Numbered from the stretch's first letter, positions 24,010 to 36,091 are shown. The stretch is 64,000 bases of DNA from Sipunculus nudus (GCA_026874595.1 CM049310.1:15786058-15850057); one strand, 5' to 3'. Notes: generated by a model not told the origin, from the sequence alone. Numbers and translations: made by a program.

Positions 24010-24974
24010 AGCATTACACCAATGATACACATTCCAAAGATGATAATTATTTAACTTAATTATAAATCAAGAACAGTTGTAGTACAGACATATAACAAAA
24101 TATGCAGTTTTATTCTACAATAATATCCATTTCTTGTGAAAAGGTGAAATATATTCCAGGAAATGATGGTTAAATAGGCCATCACCAAGCCCTACTTTGG
24201 ATTTCCCAGTGGTTTTGATTTTAGTCTACATAACTTTTTACTGTTACTATCTTTTATAATGTTTTCTTAGATTCCCAAGGCAGTTGCATGTAATTTAATG
24301 GTTTAAACTCCACCCCCCCCCCCCTTCCTGGTAGAATTTACTTTTTAAAATGTTTTCCAAATTTTAAGGCTAAATCCGTTCCATTTTAGGGATCAATCAA
24401 TAGGTGTGAAAGATAAACCCCATAATGCCAATATTGCTGGATCCGCCCCGTTGCCCTACCCTATTTAAATTATAATGATTATTTCAGCAATTTGAGGAAA
24501 GTGAAATTAAATCACCTACCAATGCACTGGGTGTCCAGGTTCATGGATCTACTCGGCTAATATTGTATTGCGAAAATATTTTATAACGGAGATTCTAAAA
24601 TTAGACGTTGTCTTACACACAGCGCCGTTACCGAGTTTTACAGAATCGGCTTTCACAATACCAATGTTTCAATAGATTCATTTATTTAAAATGGCCTGAG
24701 CCATAACGTAATTGAGGTAGGAAAGTTTTTCAGTTTTCGTTTCTTTCACTAACAAGGACCTATTTAAGAGCAAAGGTTAATGGAACATTGAAAGCGGACA
24801 CCCTGACATCTCCCCAGGCATCCAGGGGTTTGGATAATGATAGACTGAGGATGGATATAGATATCTATTGTTCTGTTCAATTTACGTCATTTAAAAAATT
24901 TGCGAAGAAGAACTGTGATCTCAATGTAGCTGTAGTCTAAATCTTAAGTATGTGACTTAACCTGAACTTCCTCG

Positions 24975-24976
<2 letters not shown>
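24010..24976. other. Unique stretch with 12-base poly-C
   Basis: No gene. A poly-C run occupies 24313-24324. The end near 24437-24452 (GCTGGATCCGCCCC) resembles one terminus of the GGATCCGCCCC TIR family found at 35 and 56 kb, but no matching left end is clear. Confidence 0.4.

Positions 24977-25037
<61 letters not shown>
24977..25037. repeat. (AT)n microsatellite
   Basis: About 23 AT units, a C interruption near 25025, then further AT units. Confidence 0.95.
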
Positions 25038-25039
25038 TA

Positions 25040-26080
25040 TATAAATGTATTTAACTGCATATTTGATGTTTTCGAATATGGATAATATAATAAAACCCGC
25101 TTGCGAAATTCCTGAATTAAAAAAAAAAGTTTATGGTTTAATGTCGGAAACTATTTGACCTGTTCCATTTTAAAAATGATTATGACACAATTGCTAAAAC
25201 GTTTATACATTTCATGTATACACATATTTGGCAAAAGTGAACTATAATTACAATTGTGTCACAGAAAAAAATTTACACTTTTTTGCCCAAATGATATTCC
25301 AATTTAAGGAAATGCTTACCGAGTGGGATGAAATCAACAGTGGTTCTTCATTTTGGCGTATGGAAGTAGACTGTACAACAATGCCTAATACAGAAATATA
25401 TAATACTGAATGTATAAGTGCACATGCCTATATTTTCTCGTGCACTTGTACAGATATGTGTAAAAATTATTTATAAATAATCAAGAGCTCCACTTGAGAC
25501 AAACTCAGCGCTTATATATGTATGCGCCGTGTTTGTCCGGTGTGCGTGAAAAAAAAATATCACGAAAGCATGCGTAATGGCAACATTTCCTTACCTCTGT
25601 ACAAAGGTAATCCTGCCTTCCGGCTGTTACAGCCTGTCGGTCAGTCCTTATTCTTCAGTGTTTCCACGATGATCTTGAGTTAGAATACAGACAATCTGGA
25701 AGGACAATAGGACAGAGAAGCTGAAGTTATTGCTTCAACAGAGGCATACACTTCAAGGCATGAACCATTATAGTACAGGTGTTTGAGCTATGTTATCTTC
25801 GAAACCCGCTCAAAGCAGAGAATTGACGTTTGTTGCGACATTGGTCTTGGGGCTTTAAGACAACAGTCCATATGTATGATCAAACCTGCACAGGCCCTCG
25901 GCGTCCTGGCGACAATCTAAACAAAGCCCGTTGCCATGGAAAAACTGATGTCAGTAGGAAGTTGTGTGGCATTGATCTATTTGCGCTCGTCTCGGTGCCC
26001 GTACCGTCTTCCGCGAAGACACTTTGACAGATCGAATCTCGCTAGATCACACGTGGTCTGAACAAACTAGTCCGGATTGT
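25040..26080. other. Unique stretch
   Basis: Short frames at 25228-25476 and 25830-26027 have no recognised motif. There is no repeat. Confidence 0.45.
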
Positions 26081-26084
26081 CTAC

Positions 26085-26180
26085 AATATGGCGCGATCAC
26101 CTGGTGTCGTCTGCTGTAGCGCAGTGTCACCCGTTTGGCGCGTTTTATCCTAAACACGCAGGCTACAGTTTACGTTTATA
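26085..26180. promoter_or_regulatory. GC-richer patch sharing motifs with 976-1035 and 35285-35301
   Basis: ATGGCGCGA (26088-26096) is followed by GATCACCTGGTGTCGTC (26095-26111) and GGTGTCGTCTGCTGTAG (26103-26119). The last word is repeated exactly at 1019-1035, and the GATCACC word exactly at 35285-35301. This may be a short dispersed repeat or a shared regulatory module. Confidence 0.3.
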
Positions 26181-26189
26181 GCATATAAA

Positions 26190-28200
26190 CACAGAGCTTT
26201 TTAATGAGGAGTCTATATGTATGCTCATTAGGTGCAGACATTCATTAGGTTGATATTAGGCAGTATACAGAACGCCATACTTGTCTTCATTTGTCAACTA
26301 GCATCGACCGTGCTATGACAGACTGAACAATGCGAATCGACCTAAGAATCCAAGATTTACTTCTGCAATATAACCTTCATACCCAAGCCAGCATTGCCAT
26401 CGACTCTTAAAACAAGTATGCAGCAGTGACGTCAGCTAAGACTTCTTCAAGTCAATAATAAATTGAGCTCTGCGCCGATTGATAATTTAGTGTTCCTGTC
26501 TTCTGTCCCCTATAAATTCCTATGGTGAAAGGAATATTGGATACAAACATTAGCAAATAGTTATTGCATTTAAAGTTTGATAACTAATAATTGGAATTTT
26601 AAAGAAAATGATTTCCCTTAATTATGTGGGCTGCGATTGGGTATTCAGATATGGTTTTCTTTTATTCATAAAATGTCGTAAAAATATTTCAAAGCTTTAG
26701 TTGTATAAACATTCTTTAAAAAGTTATTTAGGAGGTGAACCCTATCACAATTCTATCTAGAAAAGTTTTTTACTTTATATGAATAGGAAACGAACAAGCA
26801 TATTAATATTATTATGAACAATTCATAAGAGAAGTTTAATATTCGATACTTTTGGCTTAACAATAAAGGCTTGCATCAAATAGCATCTAACAGAATGCCA
26901 TCTTGAGTGCAGCTTGCTAATTTTAATACCAAATTCCTCAGATCAACATCTCAAGATGTCAGGGCAAGTACTTTTGAAAATAAAGGAGGCCGGCAACATG
27001 AGAAAAGTAAAAAGAAAGATTAGAAAATCACACAGTCCTTTGGAGTCGATTAAAACCAGGCCCGGATTTACGACCACACAGGGGAGTGGTATACTTGGCA
27101 AGCTCAACATCCTGGTTATATTTTGGCCACAGAAAAGAAGTACATAGGCACAGATCCTCTTGGCTCCTTGTTTGCTCTCTTCATCAGACCTGGGGTGATA
27201 GTCTGGGTACTCAAATCACAAAAAGATTGCCTGTGGTTTCACTGCCGGCAAAGACCGTCATCCAGCAAAAGCGTAAAAAGTGGACTGGTGCACATCGAGT
27301 GTCCAAAGAGCATTGCAAAAATCCCACCAACACCGGAATCTTTCGATACGCTGGGTTTTTTTACAAATTCCTTATCCCATTGAAAGTTATCCGGATGCTT
27401 GTAAATAAGCCCCGTTATGAAATATGTGTGGATCCATGCCAGCATTATGCAGGTGCATGACCTATTATTGAGGCAGGTCCCAAAAAAAATTAAATGATAT
27501 ACATGTAATATACCAGGTCTTTTATATCAGTTTCACAAAGGTATTTGACGAAGTAAACTGATAAGAAATATGATAAACTAAAACCATGGTGAATAACAAA
27601 CATAACATTACATTTTTCTACAATTTGATAATACTTGTCATTCGACATTTCATACATATGATATTCAACGGAATTTGAAAGATTTATGAAGACAACCATT
27701 GAATCAAGGCGTAACCAGTATACACAATCGAATTCCCCACAACATGTGTCGTTACGGATAAAAGAAGAGGAAATTCTGGTCTGTTTGAACTATCAGTTGA
27801 AAATATACGCGCGTGAAGTTCTTCCATAAACAGAGGTATACAAGTCATACGGAAAGCGTACACCTCCGCCTGATGGGTAAATAAAGAACACCAAACTTGA
27901 GAAATGAGTACAGTCTTCAATACAAGATAAAGCTGTCATAGAACTGTGATCATTCAAACTTTCATAGCAATCCCTCCATCAGCTCTTAAGATATATCATT
28001 TTATGTGACGTAAGATTTTCATTAAGACCAATGTCTTTTATCTAGATGTCATAACTCCCAATATGGACTTCATCTTAAGAAGCATATCTTTTGCCCATGC
28101 ATAATTAAAAAAAAATAGGTTCATAATTTGTTAATTGGTTTGAGTTATATTGCTGGCATTGTTAGTATGTGGGAGAGTTAGAGCGTTAATCAAAAGCCTA
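26190..28200. other. Unique stretch without recognised gene
   Basis: Overlapping open frames on both strands at about 27086-27460 (up to 124 codons) start at non-ATG codons or lack domains. I cannot tell them from chance. Confidence 0.4.
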
Positions 28201-28207
28201 GGTCTGT

Positions 28208-28600
28208 CTCACTTACCACGTTATGTCTACGGTGCACCCGATATATAAGAAGGTCGTGGGAGGACTTGCTAGAACGTGACCTTTACCGTAGGCAACCGTA
28301 GGGGGGGGAGGGTGTGAATGAACGTGTTCGTGCGAGGTCCATGTTCTCTTTGAAATGTTCAAAAAACGGACGGGACAGAACATGACCCCTGACACAGAAT
28401 TATGAACCTCGTGGCATCCTGGATGGAAGTGAATTAAATCCTTGGAGCTGGGCCACGGTAAATCCTCTTGTCATCCCAGAACGTGGTCCATTGCCGTATA
28501 TTACCGTAGGAAAACGTCCCCCGGTGTCCTACGGTAAAAGTCTACCAAGTCCTCCCACGACCCTCACGAACGTGGTGAACCGTAGACAGAAACTTGTGAG
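28208..28600. mobile_element. Fold-back (inverted-repeat) element rich in ACCGTAG
   Basis: The left arm, from CTCAC at 28208 through GTCTACGGTGCACC, GGTCGTGGGAGGACTTGCT and TTTACCGTAGG, is repeated inverted at 28500-28600. There the reverse strand gives CTCAC, GTCTACGGTTCACC, GGTCGTGGGAGGACTTGGT and TTTTACCGTAGG. Arms of about 90-100 bp match strongly with small gaps. Sequence with the same ACCGTAG/AACGTG vocabulary continues to about 28770. No coding capacity. Probably a non-autonomous fold-back or MITE-type element; no clear target duplication. Confidence 0.75.
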
Positions 28601-28785
28601 ATTAGCATTTTTACCGTGACGCTGTGAGAACATGGCAAGTACTTTGAAAAACGGGCCTTTCTATTATCTTCTACGGAAAGCCACGCGCAATGCCGTGGCA
28701 GTACCGTAGATGAACGTGAAACACGTACCGTGGTGAGAACGTCACGAGAACGCGGTCTTCAATTTCATCACTTATATTCCCGACA

Positions 28786-28799
28786 GTGCCACCTTCTGG
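28786..28799 (-). promoter_or_regulatory. CTCF-like core motif (13 of 14)
   Basis: The minus strand reads CCAGAAGGTGGCAC, with one mismatch to CCRSYAGRKGGCRS. By my estimate one or two single-mismatch sites are expected by chance in this window, so this is weak evidence alone. Confidence 0.2.
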
Positions 28800-30090
28800 C
28801 TTGTCGTAGCTGAACCGGTTGAGACACAGTAGACGGAAGAACAAGGCGAGACCTAGGCTTTCACAGAAACAGAAACCCGACCATATGAGGCGCCACCATG
28901 ACAGGGAAAATTATCCCAGTTCTTTGGCCTTAATGATTTTCAGATCAATCTTCCATCAAATTCATGCTTTGTATGTTTTTAACCACATATGTAATTATTT
29001 AAACACAAGGCTACTCACTAAATGTAGGCTTCGTCATCTGGACCCATATCTGTGCATGTACACAATCTGAAAGATATTTGCCTGATAATGCTTATTAATG
29101 ATTTAATTATATTGCTGAAATTACTGTAAAATGGCGATGATAGGGCATTGAACGACGAAAATAGATAAAGGATTATTGGTGGCGCTACCAATCTTCTATA
29201 GAAAAGTTGTCCTAGATCTTGAAGTATACTGATATACAGAACAGTCTATCCAATATTTCTTCAGATACTTAATATTTTGTGTGTTTAACACCTAAAACGG
29301 ACCATTCAAGGTCAAGATCACTCTCACGTTAGAGGACATTACAAGTTTAAATTGGCGTTATCTTGTGACATAAAACGGCGGGACCTGAATTTTAGTGAAT
29401 ATACAATTATTCTATATCCAGTAAAGCTATTCTTTTATGGCGACTATTCTTGTTTGAAGGCCTTTTCCTAAGACTAGCTTAATCGGAGTTCAACTCAAAG
29501 TATTTCATGTATCATTGTTATCATGTATCATGTATCACAGGGTTGATATATTAGCGACGTTCTGCACAATACTAAACAAAATGTGAAAAGCCAGTATTCT
29601 TTTCAGAGTACACGCCTGTCATTATAAATACACATATGAAATCAGCACTGGCAATTACCTACAAAACACCTCAGAATACATAAATACCATCTATTCATTA
29701 TCGGTCTCAGTTGGAGCATGTAACAATATATCCACAGAAGCTGAAGATAAACGCCAGCTTCATAAGTCGTTTTTCCTAATCACTCCTGTGATGTACCTTC
29801 GATTTCTTTCTAAGGTCAGAAAAATCACTAGTACTCTGCATTGTTTTTGGACAGGAGGATGAAATGTGCAGTATGAGAATTAAAGATATACTATGAAGTT
29901 ATTATTAGGCTTGATGGATTTAAATTTTCAATGAAGATTTCGAGATATAAATGTGTGACAATGGGTCATGGTCAATGGGTCATAACCTGTAACAGTTCAA
30001 TAGTCTGTTCCACGGAGGGTGCCCACCGAAATGCAGCCAGATATTTATAATCTTACAGATCAATTTAAAAAGTAACTTGCAATTAAGGCA
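28800..30090. other. Unique stretch
   Basis: No gene. A near-palindrome ATTGGTGGCGCTACCAAT lies near 29178. Small ATCATGTATC duplications lie at 29507-29537. Confidence 0.4.
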
Positions 30091-30095
30091 TAGGC

Positions 30096-30230
30096 AATGA
30101 GTTAAACCTCAAAGAGATGTTGCACACTGTTACGGAAATGCAGTAAAATAGATATTTGTAATGAGCCAAACCTCAAAGAGATGTTGCACACTGTTACGGA
30201 ATTGCAGTAAAATAGATATTTGTAATGAGT
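30096..30230. repeat. 64-bp tandem duplication (two copies plus fragment)
   Basis: CCTCAAAGAGATGTTGCACA begins at 30107 and again at 30171. The copies differ at only a few bases, and a third partial AATGAG follows. High identity indicates a young duplication. Minus-strand frames through it repeat the same peptide. Confidence 0.95.
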
Positions 30231-30239
30231 CTGTTTTTG

Positions 30240-30695
30240 TAACAGTTCAGTCCCATTGATGATAGCCAGAGTAACTGGTCCCGTGGAGGTAGACATGCCT
30301 CTGAAAGTCGCTGATAGTTTTTTGGGTGTCATCAGTAATAAAAACGATGCTACCCTCAAAGTAAAGTCGGCAAACTAGTACAGACACTTTGGGTGGTTGG
30401 CCACAAGACAAAAAGGATTCCTTAAAGGTAGTAAGATATAAATGTTTCCTTTGAATTCTATATAATAAATTCAAAATCAAAATGTAATATATGACAAAAC
30501 AATCAGGTATAATGATAAATAATTAAGGTTTAGCGGTATATGGAGATGACATTAGGTGAAACATTCAATAGTCATTTGATAGGGTAAACACATAGGGTAA
30601 ACATAATTTATGGTATATTAACAAGAACCACGATTTCCAGAGAGTTCAATCTCCTTTATTTTTGCAATATTTCAAAGGCATATCTTCACATTTTA

Positions 30696-30700
<5 letters not shown>
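30240..30700. other. Unique stretch, unexplained minus-strand open frame
   Basis: On the minus strand 30480-30247 is open for 77 codons, starting at TTG and including the peptide SVLVCRLYFEGSIVFITDD. No known domain was identified. It could be a decayed transposon or exon fragment, or chance. Confidence 0.3.

Positions 30701-30705
<5 letters not shown>

Positions 30706-30755
<50 letters not shown>
30706..30755. repeat. (AT)n microsatellite
   Basis: About 25 AT units. Confidence 0.95.
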
Positions 30756-30757
<2 letters not shown>

Positions 30758-30842
30758 TCTTACTTTATTCATCTTAAATCACCACACTTTATCGTGAGAT
30801 AGCAGGTGGCTTTTATTTGCTCAAGTATTACTTTTTATGAGA

Positions 30843-31280
30843 TACTGTGGTTGGCTTCATATTCGCGAGGCTGAAATTTCGCGATTTTTCCATTTTTAAT
30901 GTTTTGCGAGGGTTTCATTTTTCACGATCTCACAAGAACCTAAATCAAATCTTTGGCAAAGCCATATACCTGTGTGTATTATAAAATGAGAATAAGTCAT
31001 GAGTTTGTGACATTTTCTTATATAATGATGGGCCCGCACACACAGCATAGGTGGTTTAGTTCAAATTTAAGGCTTACATTTCCCTATACCTGCAAGGATG
31101 TAATTTATTAAAAACAATTCTCTCTGTTCTAAACTATTACCATACAAGTATTGATTACACTAAATAAGAAGAACATTCTCAGTTGGCCGATTATTCCCGA
31201 GGGTTGCATTTTCGCGATTATTTCCCATTCGCGAATATCGCGAAATTAAAACCCTCGCGAACAAAAAGGCAACCACAGTA
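30843..31280. mobile_element. MITE with TA target duplication and TCGCGA-rich ends
   Basis: Terminal inverted repeats read CTGTGGTTG at 30845 and CAACCACAG ending at 31278. Both are flanked by TA (30843-30844 and 31279-31280), as expected for Tc1/mariner- or pogo-like insertion. Subterminal regions carry six TCGCGA words (30863, 30879, 31212, 31229, 31238, 31255), with GCGAGGGTTT / AAACCCTCGC pairs between arms. The roughly 438-bp element has no coding capacity, so it is non-autonomous. An open frame across the right end is incidental. Confidence 0.75.
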
Positions 31281-31448
31281 TTGCGAGGACCATGAGGAGA
31301 AATTCATTTGAATGTAGAATAGGTTTGAGTCTGTGGTACAATTGACTGTCCACCAGACTCCCGTGTAGACAATCACGATTTTGACTAGATGTAGAACATC
31401 TCTTTTCTCGGAACCGTTTAATCCACATACTAACCGTCTATTTATATT

Positions 31449-31783
31449 ACTACGTATCTGCAGAATTCCATTCCGGTTTCGGACTACGTGACAGAGCAGT
31501 AATACACGCATCCTCTCATTTGATATCCTGGCGTCAACCAGGCCCGGTGACTACTGTCCTGGGTGCGTAATCGTCCCCATTGCTGGGTCATACCACCGAG
31601 AAACCCCCGAAAGGCGCACTCGTTTGTGAATGAAACACGGCCGTTGGGCATGGCCTTCCCATTTAGCTGGCAGAGCACTTACCCCGGGTCGACCGTGAAT
31701 AATAGCACCGCATCGGCTGAGATTCGACCTCACGATCTCCCGGCTTTGAGCCCTGTGCTCTCCCCCTGAGCCACAGAAGCCGG
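31449..31783 (-). mobile_element. tRNA-derived SINE, family A, near full-length
   Basis: Read on the minus strand, the head has an A box (TGGCTCAGGGG, 31773-31763) and a B box (GGTCGAATC, 31739-31731). A body follows with a GTAAGTGCTCTG segment, ACCCAGCAATGGGGA and CTGTCACGTAGTCCGAAACC, then the tail GGAATGGAATTCTGCAG. The tail and body are shared with 54090-54335. The head, first body part and tail are shared with 36092-36320. It is the most complete of three copies and the best guide to the consensus. Flanking TCTATGTATTAC / TCTATTTATATTAC may be a decayed target duplication. It is not a functional tRNA gene, because the head cannot fold a normal acceptor stem. Confidence 0.85.
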
Positions 31784-31789
31784 TCTATG

Positions 31790-33600
31790 TATTACATATA
31801 TATTAACTTTTAATTCAATTGCTATGTAGTTAAAGAGAACATTAATAGAATGCATATTTTTCGTGTTATTTTAATTGAATGGAACAATAATACATTATTA
31901 ATTTACTTAAAAAAGTGATAATTAATCTTAACCAAGTCCAACTTATGACTTTACTCTTTAAAGCAACAAAGGCAGGTACTTGTATTTCACTCAAATTCGC
32001 TTGTAACCTAAAGAGATTAAGTAATGTGGATGTATATGGTCTCCCATTGATAGCTGTCCGCCCCCGTGGGCTCTTACTAGCTGTTCCCTTCGCGTTTAAC
32101 CACCCTCCGGTCACCGCCTGTCCGTGTATTATTTATTAAGCCTTTGCTGACCACTGTTTCCCTAATTTTATCCAGCAAGTACAGAGCAGGGGTTATGTTG
32201 CCGCAGGTTACGATTTGTGAGTAAACAGACCCCAGACATGGTGCACAATATACACCAAGTAGATATGACATTACGTTCATCCTATTGTGCCAGTCATTAA
32301 CCCCATTACACAGTTATCTCACGGTATGGCGGTACAAACGGTGACAAAAACAGATAATTCCTCCCATTTTTCGTGGTCTTATAACGTTAAGGGGGTTTGA
32401 AATTACGTTCGCTCTCGTTCACCCTCGCATAAAGTGGCACTGCACAGAGATGCTAGGGAGGTATGGTAGACTGCTGACAAGGGAAGAAATTCGCTTGAGA
32501 GGGCAGTAAATTTGCTTAGGGGAAGATAGAGCAAGAAGCCCAGCTCTGACGAGGGCGCGGGCCCATCCTCATACCGACCGCCACAAAAAAAGGAACATCT
32601 ATCGACGTTTCCATGGCAACGCGCCCGCTGAAGCTAGGATAAATTCCAATGATGCTAATTTTTCTCCCTATTTCTTGTCAAAATGCCCGAGTTACCGTAA
32701 AGATATGGCCGCAATGCCGTAGAGACGCGAAGAATTACATTGGTGATTTGGCGAGCCCCAACGGCTATCGCTGCCCCAAAGACTTGGCGCGGCTATTTAT
32801 CTCTGACTCAATATGTTTAACATTGTTTAATTTAATACGGCCTATCTTGGAAGGCTGTCCTTGTGCCGAGTCAAAGCGCTACCATAAGGTTGAAACAAAA
32901 CACATCACAAATCAACAGCAGAGACAGAGATCGCCAGACGACGTTGAACATGCTGGTCACTGTAGTGACTGGGATTGGGTCATAATGGACGAACAGACAG
33001 CCTTTTTATTAGAGCCGCGATAGCGCGCAAGTCGGCCAGACAACATAAAAACTTGCCTTGTGTAATAAAATCGCGATGCATGTCAGAATTAATATTTTAA
33101 AGAAATCACAGATATGATATAGTCTCAGAAGAAAGCCGATTAGGCCCCTACCCACGGGAGTTAAGGGGATCCGAATACATGACCCAATCAGTCCCTGAAA
33201 CATTTTTTATATCTAGATTTCCTTAATCTAATGAATACAATGCTGGTATCCTTGCAACTGAATCAGGTCGAATATTGTTTTCTATTGAAGAGCAAGAAAT
33301 AATAATAAATTATGAGCTCTGTCGGATTATTGCAGGCCTTAAATTATCAACTGTTCATTAATTGTATTCGATAGTATCCCAGATTATTCTGTGTTTGCGT
33401 ATCAAGCACACATATATACCCATCCGCGGTCACAGGCATTGTACTCAACAAAAGTGGGTACGCTGCACTATTTTACAAGTACGTCGCATGAGCTATTTTG
33501 TACGCCCCCACAGGATTCACAGACGCTCACCTATACACGCACAAACACGTACACATGAGAGGTTTGTCATCTTTTTAGCTAAGACAGGGCTCACACCGAT
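31790..33600. other. Unique stretch; GC-richer part at about 32540-33030
   Basis: The GC-richer part contains a plus-strand open frame (32649-33023, 124 codons) without a recognised domain. A small perfect hairpin, GTCACT-GT-AGTGAC, lies near 32957. No gene can be supported. Confidence 0.4.
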
Positions 33601-33614
33601 CTTGTTTCGGTCTT

Positions 33615-33785
33615 ACATCGCGGTAACATCGGAGGACGCCCGGAAAACATCAGTGACAGCCAAATAACATCGGCAAGTGAATGAAGGTCGGGAGACATTG
33701 GGACATTCCTAACAAGTTCAAAAACATATGAAATCGGGAAACATCGAGGTGACTTCGGGACATATCGGGGTGAATTTGACGATGT
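33615..33785. repeat. Degenerate repeat of ACATCGG-type motif
   Basis: Variants of CGGAAAACATCGG recur about seven times (near 33619, 33639, 33663, 33690, 33735, 33755). It looks like a decayed short tandem array or the arm of a transposable element. Confidence 0.5.
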
Positions 33786-33789
33786 CTGT

Positions 33790-35325
33790 ATGCAGGCCTC
33801 TTACTCTTTTGATGGACAACCAATAAGTGGAGAACCAATTAGTGTGTCATTGTTTCCCGTGACCAACAGGCGTGTAGGGATTGTTGTGCGACTTTGTACG
33901 AATGGCCATTGGTTGTGTGTGTGGGTTGGTCCTCATGCCTGCTGGTAGGCCACATTAACAAGATGATTTTTTTTTATCAACTGCGCCAAGAATTATTTTA
34001 ACCACCTCCTTTAGTATACGTTAAGAGGTATGTCATAAGCAAAAATAAAGGCATTTAGTTGAATGGACTTACAAAACACACACATGCACCAACAGTGAAT
34101 GACGTCTATTATCCATTTTACCTATTTTCATTTAATAAATAATACATTTACGACAGGCATAATACTTTTTGACTGAATACATTATTCCTCTTTATGTAAA
34201 ATAGAGAGAAAGGACATTTATATATAGCCAAAATTAAGTTTCCTGGGATGTAGAAATCATTTGACAATCGTATACAGCCTATGTCATCTTTGATAATGTT
34301 TATTGTGTTTCTTTTGGGTTTTGTTATGGTATGTCTGGTTCTCTCTGAAATACCTGTGCACGCAAGATGAACGAAATCGTGCCTTGACATGCACATGTTA
34401 TCTGAAAAGCCAGCCGCACACAGTGGACTCAAAAGACACACTGGGCATGTCGTGTCAGGGCATCCTAGTAAAGTTCGTCAACCTTTTCCAGGCCGGTCTT
34501 TAAAAAAGGTTAATTGTGACATAGTTTCCGTGTAAATATATAAAATGGACACAAAGCTATAATAAACATAAATTACACCTGAAAGACTACAAGGCACTCA
34601 CAGAACGCATACCTCCGCCAACGCAGAAGGAAATATTTTGAGACACCTCTCTCAACAAGGTTTCGTTGAAATTCATGAGTACAATACACAGAATGAACAA
34701 GCGTCCGCATTTTGATCTTAAAACAACTCTTACAAATATATACATTCCCTTCCTTTAGGAATCACCTGTCCACAAAGGTTATTTGAAATAAATGAAAATA
34801 TTTCGTTTTTACATAGGCAGATAGATACTGGCTGATTACATATAGATTACCTGCAACCAACTCGTGATAATCATAAACAAAACAATGTGTACGAAAAGCT
34901 TGGTGTGCATGAAAACAGAATCTTTATAAAAAGCAGGACATATGTGGAAAATTGTGTGTTTAGGAGAACTTTATCTGTATAAACTACAATTGGTTATGTA
35001 TTGAGAACGTGATGTGTGTTGAAAACTGGATGTGTATGGGGAATTGCAGGAGTATGTAAAAATGGATGGGTATGCAGGGGTCGAAATAACGCATTTCTGC
35101 CTGACAGGCAAACACGTGCACGGAAAGGCATTTATCATTTTGCATCAATCCATTGGAAAGGTGAACTCCCAGAGGTTCCCCACATAACAAACCCCAACCC
35201 CATTTTTTTTGTAAGGATATGCTTTATTGGTCTATTTGTTATGTTACACCGACCTATTTTTCATCAAAGTGTACGTGACAAAAAGATCACCTGGTGTCGT
35301 CATGACGCTGCACCATGACAAAACA
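33790..35325. other. AT-rich stretch with weak local repetition
   Basis: No gene. At about 34940-35080 phrases such as GTGTGTTGAAAACTGG and ATGTGTATGGGGAATTG recur loosely, suggesting an old short-period array. GATCACCTGGTGTCGTC at 35285-35301 repeats 26095-26111. Confidence 0.4.
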
Positions 35326-35329
35326 GGTC

Positions 35330-35354
35330 AATATATATATATATATATATATAT
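35330..35354. repeat. (AT)n microsatellite
   Basis: Twelve AT units abut the left end of a TIR element, which probably inserted into a longer AT array continuing at 35554. Confidence 0.95.
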
Positions 35355-35553
35355 CAGAAGCGGATCCAGGGGGGGGGGGTCCAGGGGGTCCGGACCCCCC
35401 CTTTTTCGTCAGAAAAACCTTTTTTTAAGGGCTTCAGACCAAAATTTGCGGCCTGGACCCCCCCTTTTCCAGACCTGGGGACCTTTTTTTTAGGGGCTCA
35501 TTAGTCCTCCTGGGTTGGACCCCCCCTTTTCCCAAATCCTGGATCCGCCCCTG
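35355..35553. mobile_element. Short TIR element, GGATCCGCCCC family, copy 1
   Basis: The left end CAGAAGCGGATCCAGG is the inverted counterpart of the right end CCTGGATCCGCCCCTG (ends at 35553). TATAT directly flanks both ends, consistent with a 5-bp target duplication, although the site is an AT array. G- and C-rich subterminal runs (GGACCCCCC, TTGGACCCCCCC) are symmetric about the centre. It is 199 bp with no coding capacity. The superfamily is not determined. Confidence 0.8.

Positions 35554-35560
<7 letters not shown>

Positions 35561-35628
<68 letters not shown>
35561..35628. repeat. (GA)n microsatellite
   Basis: About 33 GA units with small A interruptions. Confidence 0.95.
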
Positions 35629-35634
<6 letters not shown>

Positions 35635-35639
35635 CAGCG

Positions 35640-36090
35640 CAACGGATCTGTTATACATATCATTAAAAGGCGGCTAATGATACCTTTAACATACCATAGT
35701 ACAATATATTATAAATCAATGTACGAGTAGCATTGTATAAGTGCTTAAAGTTGTGTTCAAGAGTACGAGGGCGCACCTGTATCTAGTTAACTCCCACATG
35801 TATCGGCTTAGCATGAAAGCAAAACATGATAAACGAAAAAACATGTTGCTCTCGGCGCCGCCAGCAACGCTCTATATGTTGAAGTCATAACTAGCACAAT
35901 TGTTGGTTTAAACATGAGATGTATTCTGGTATTACGATATTACACGGCCTCCCATGAAGTTCCTGCTCAAGAAATAAATATCCAATTATGTAACAAATGA
36001 AACGAATTTTTGTGTGCACCTGGCACAAATGTAACATTTTTGTCCTCTAAATATCAGCTGCAGTTACAAAAGCAAAACCATCAAGATCAT
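35640..36090. other. Unique spacer
   Basis: No gene or repeat recognised. Confidence 0.5.
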
Positions 36091-36091
36091 A

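Noticed and set aside
27086-27460. 124-codon plus-strand frame and a second overlapping frame
   Set aside because: The longer frame starts at GTG. Overlapping frames of similar length on both strands and no known motif suggest chance.
30247-30480. 77-codon minus-strand frame with a protein-like texture
   Set aside because: It starts at TTG and no family could be named. It is recorded in the unique-stretch entry for follow-up rather than as a gene.
31700-31783. Possible tRNA gene from A- and B-box motifs
   Set aside because: The acceptor and anticodon arms do not pair, and the sequence continues as a SINE body shared with two other loci.
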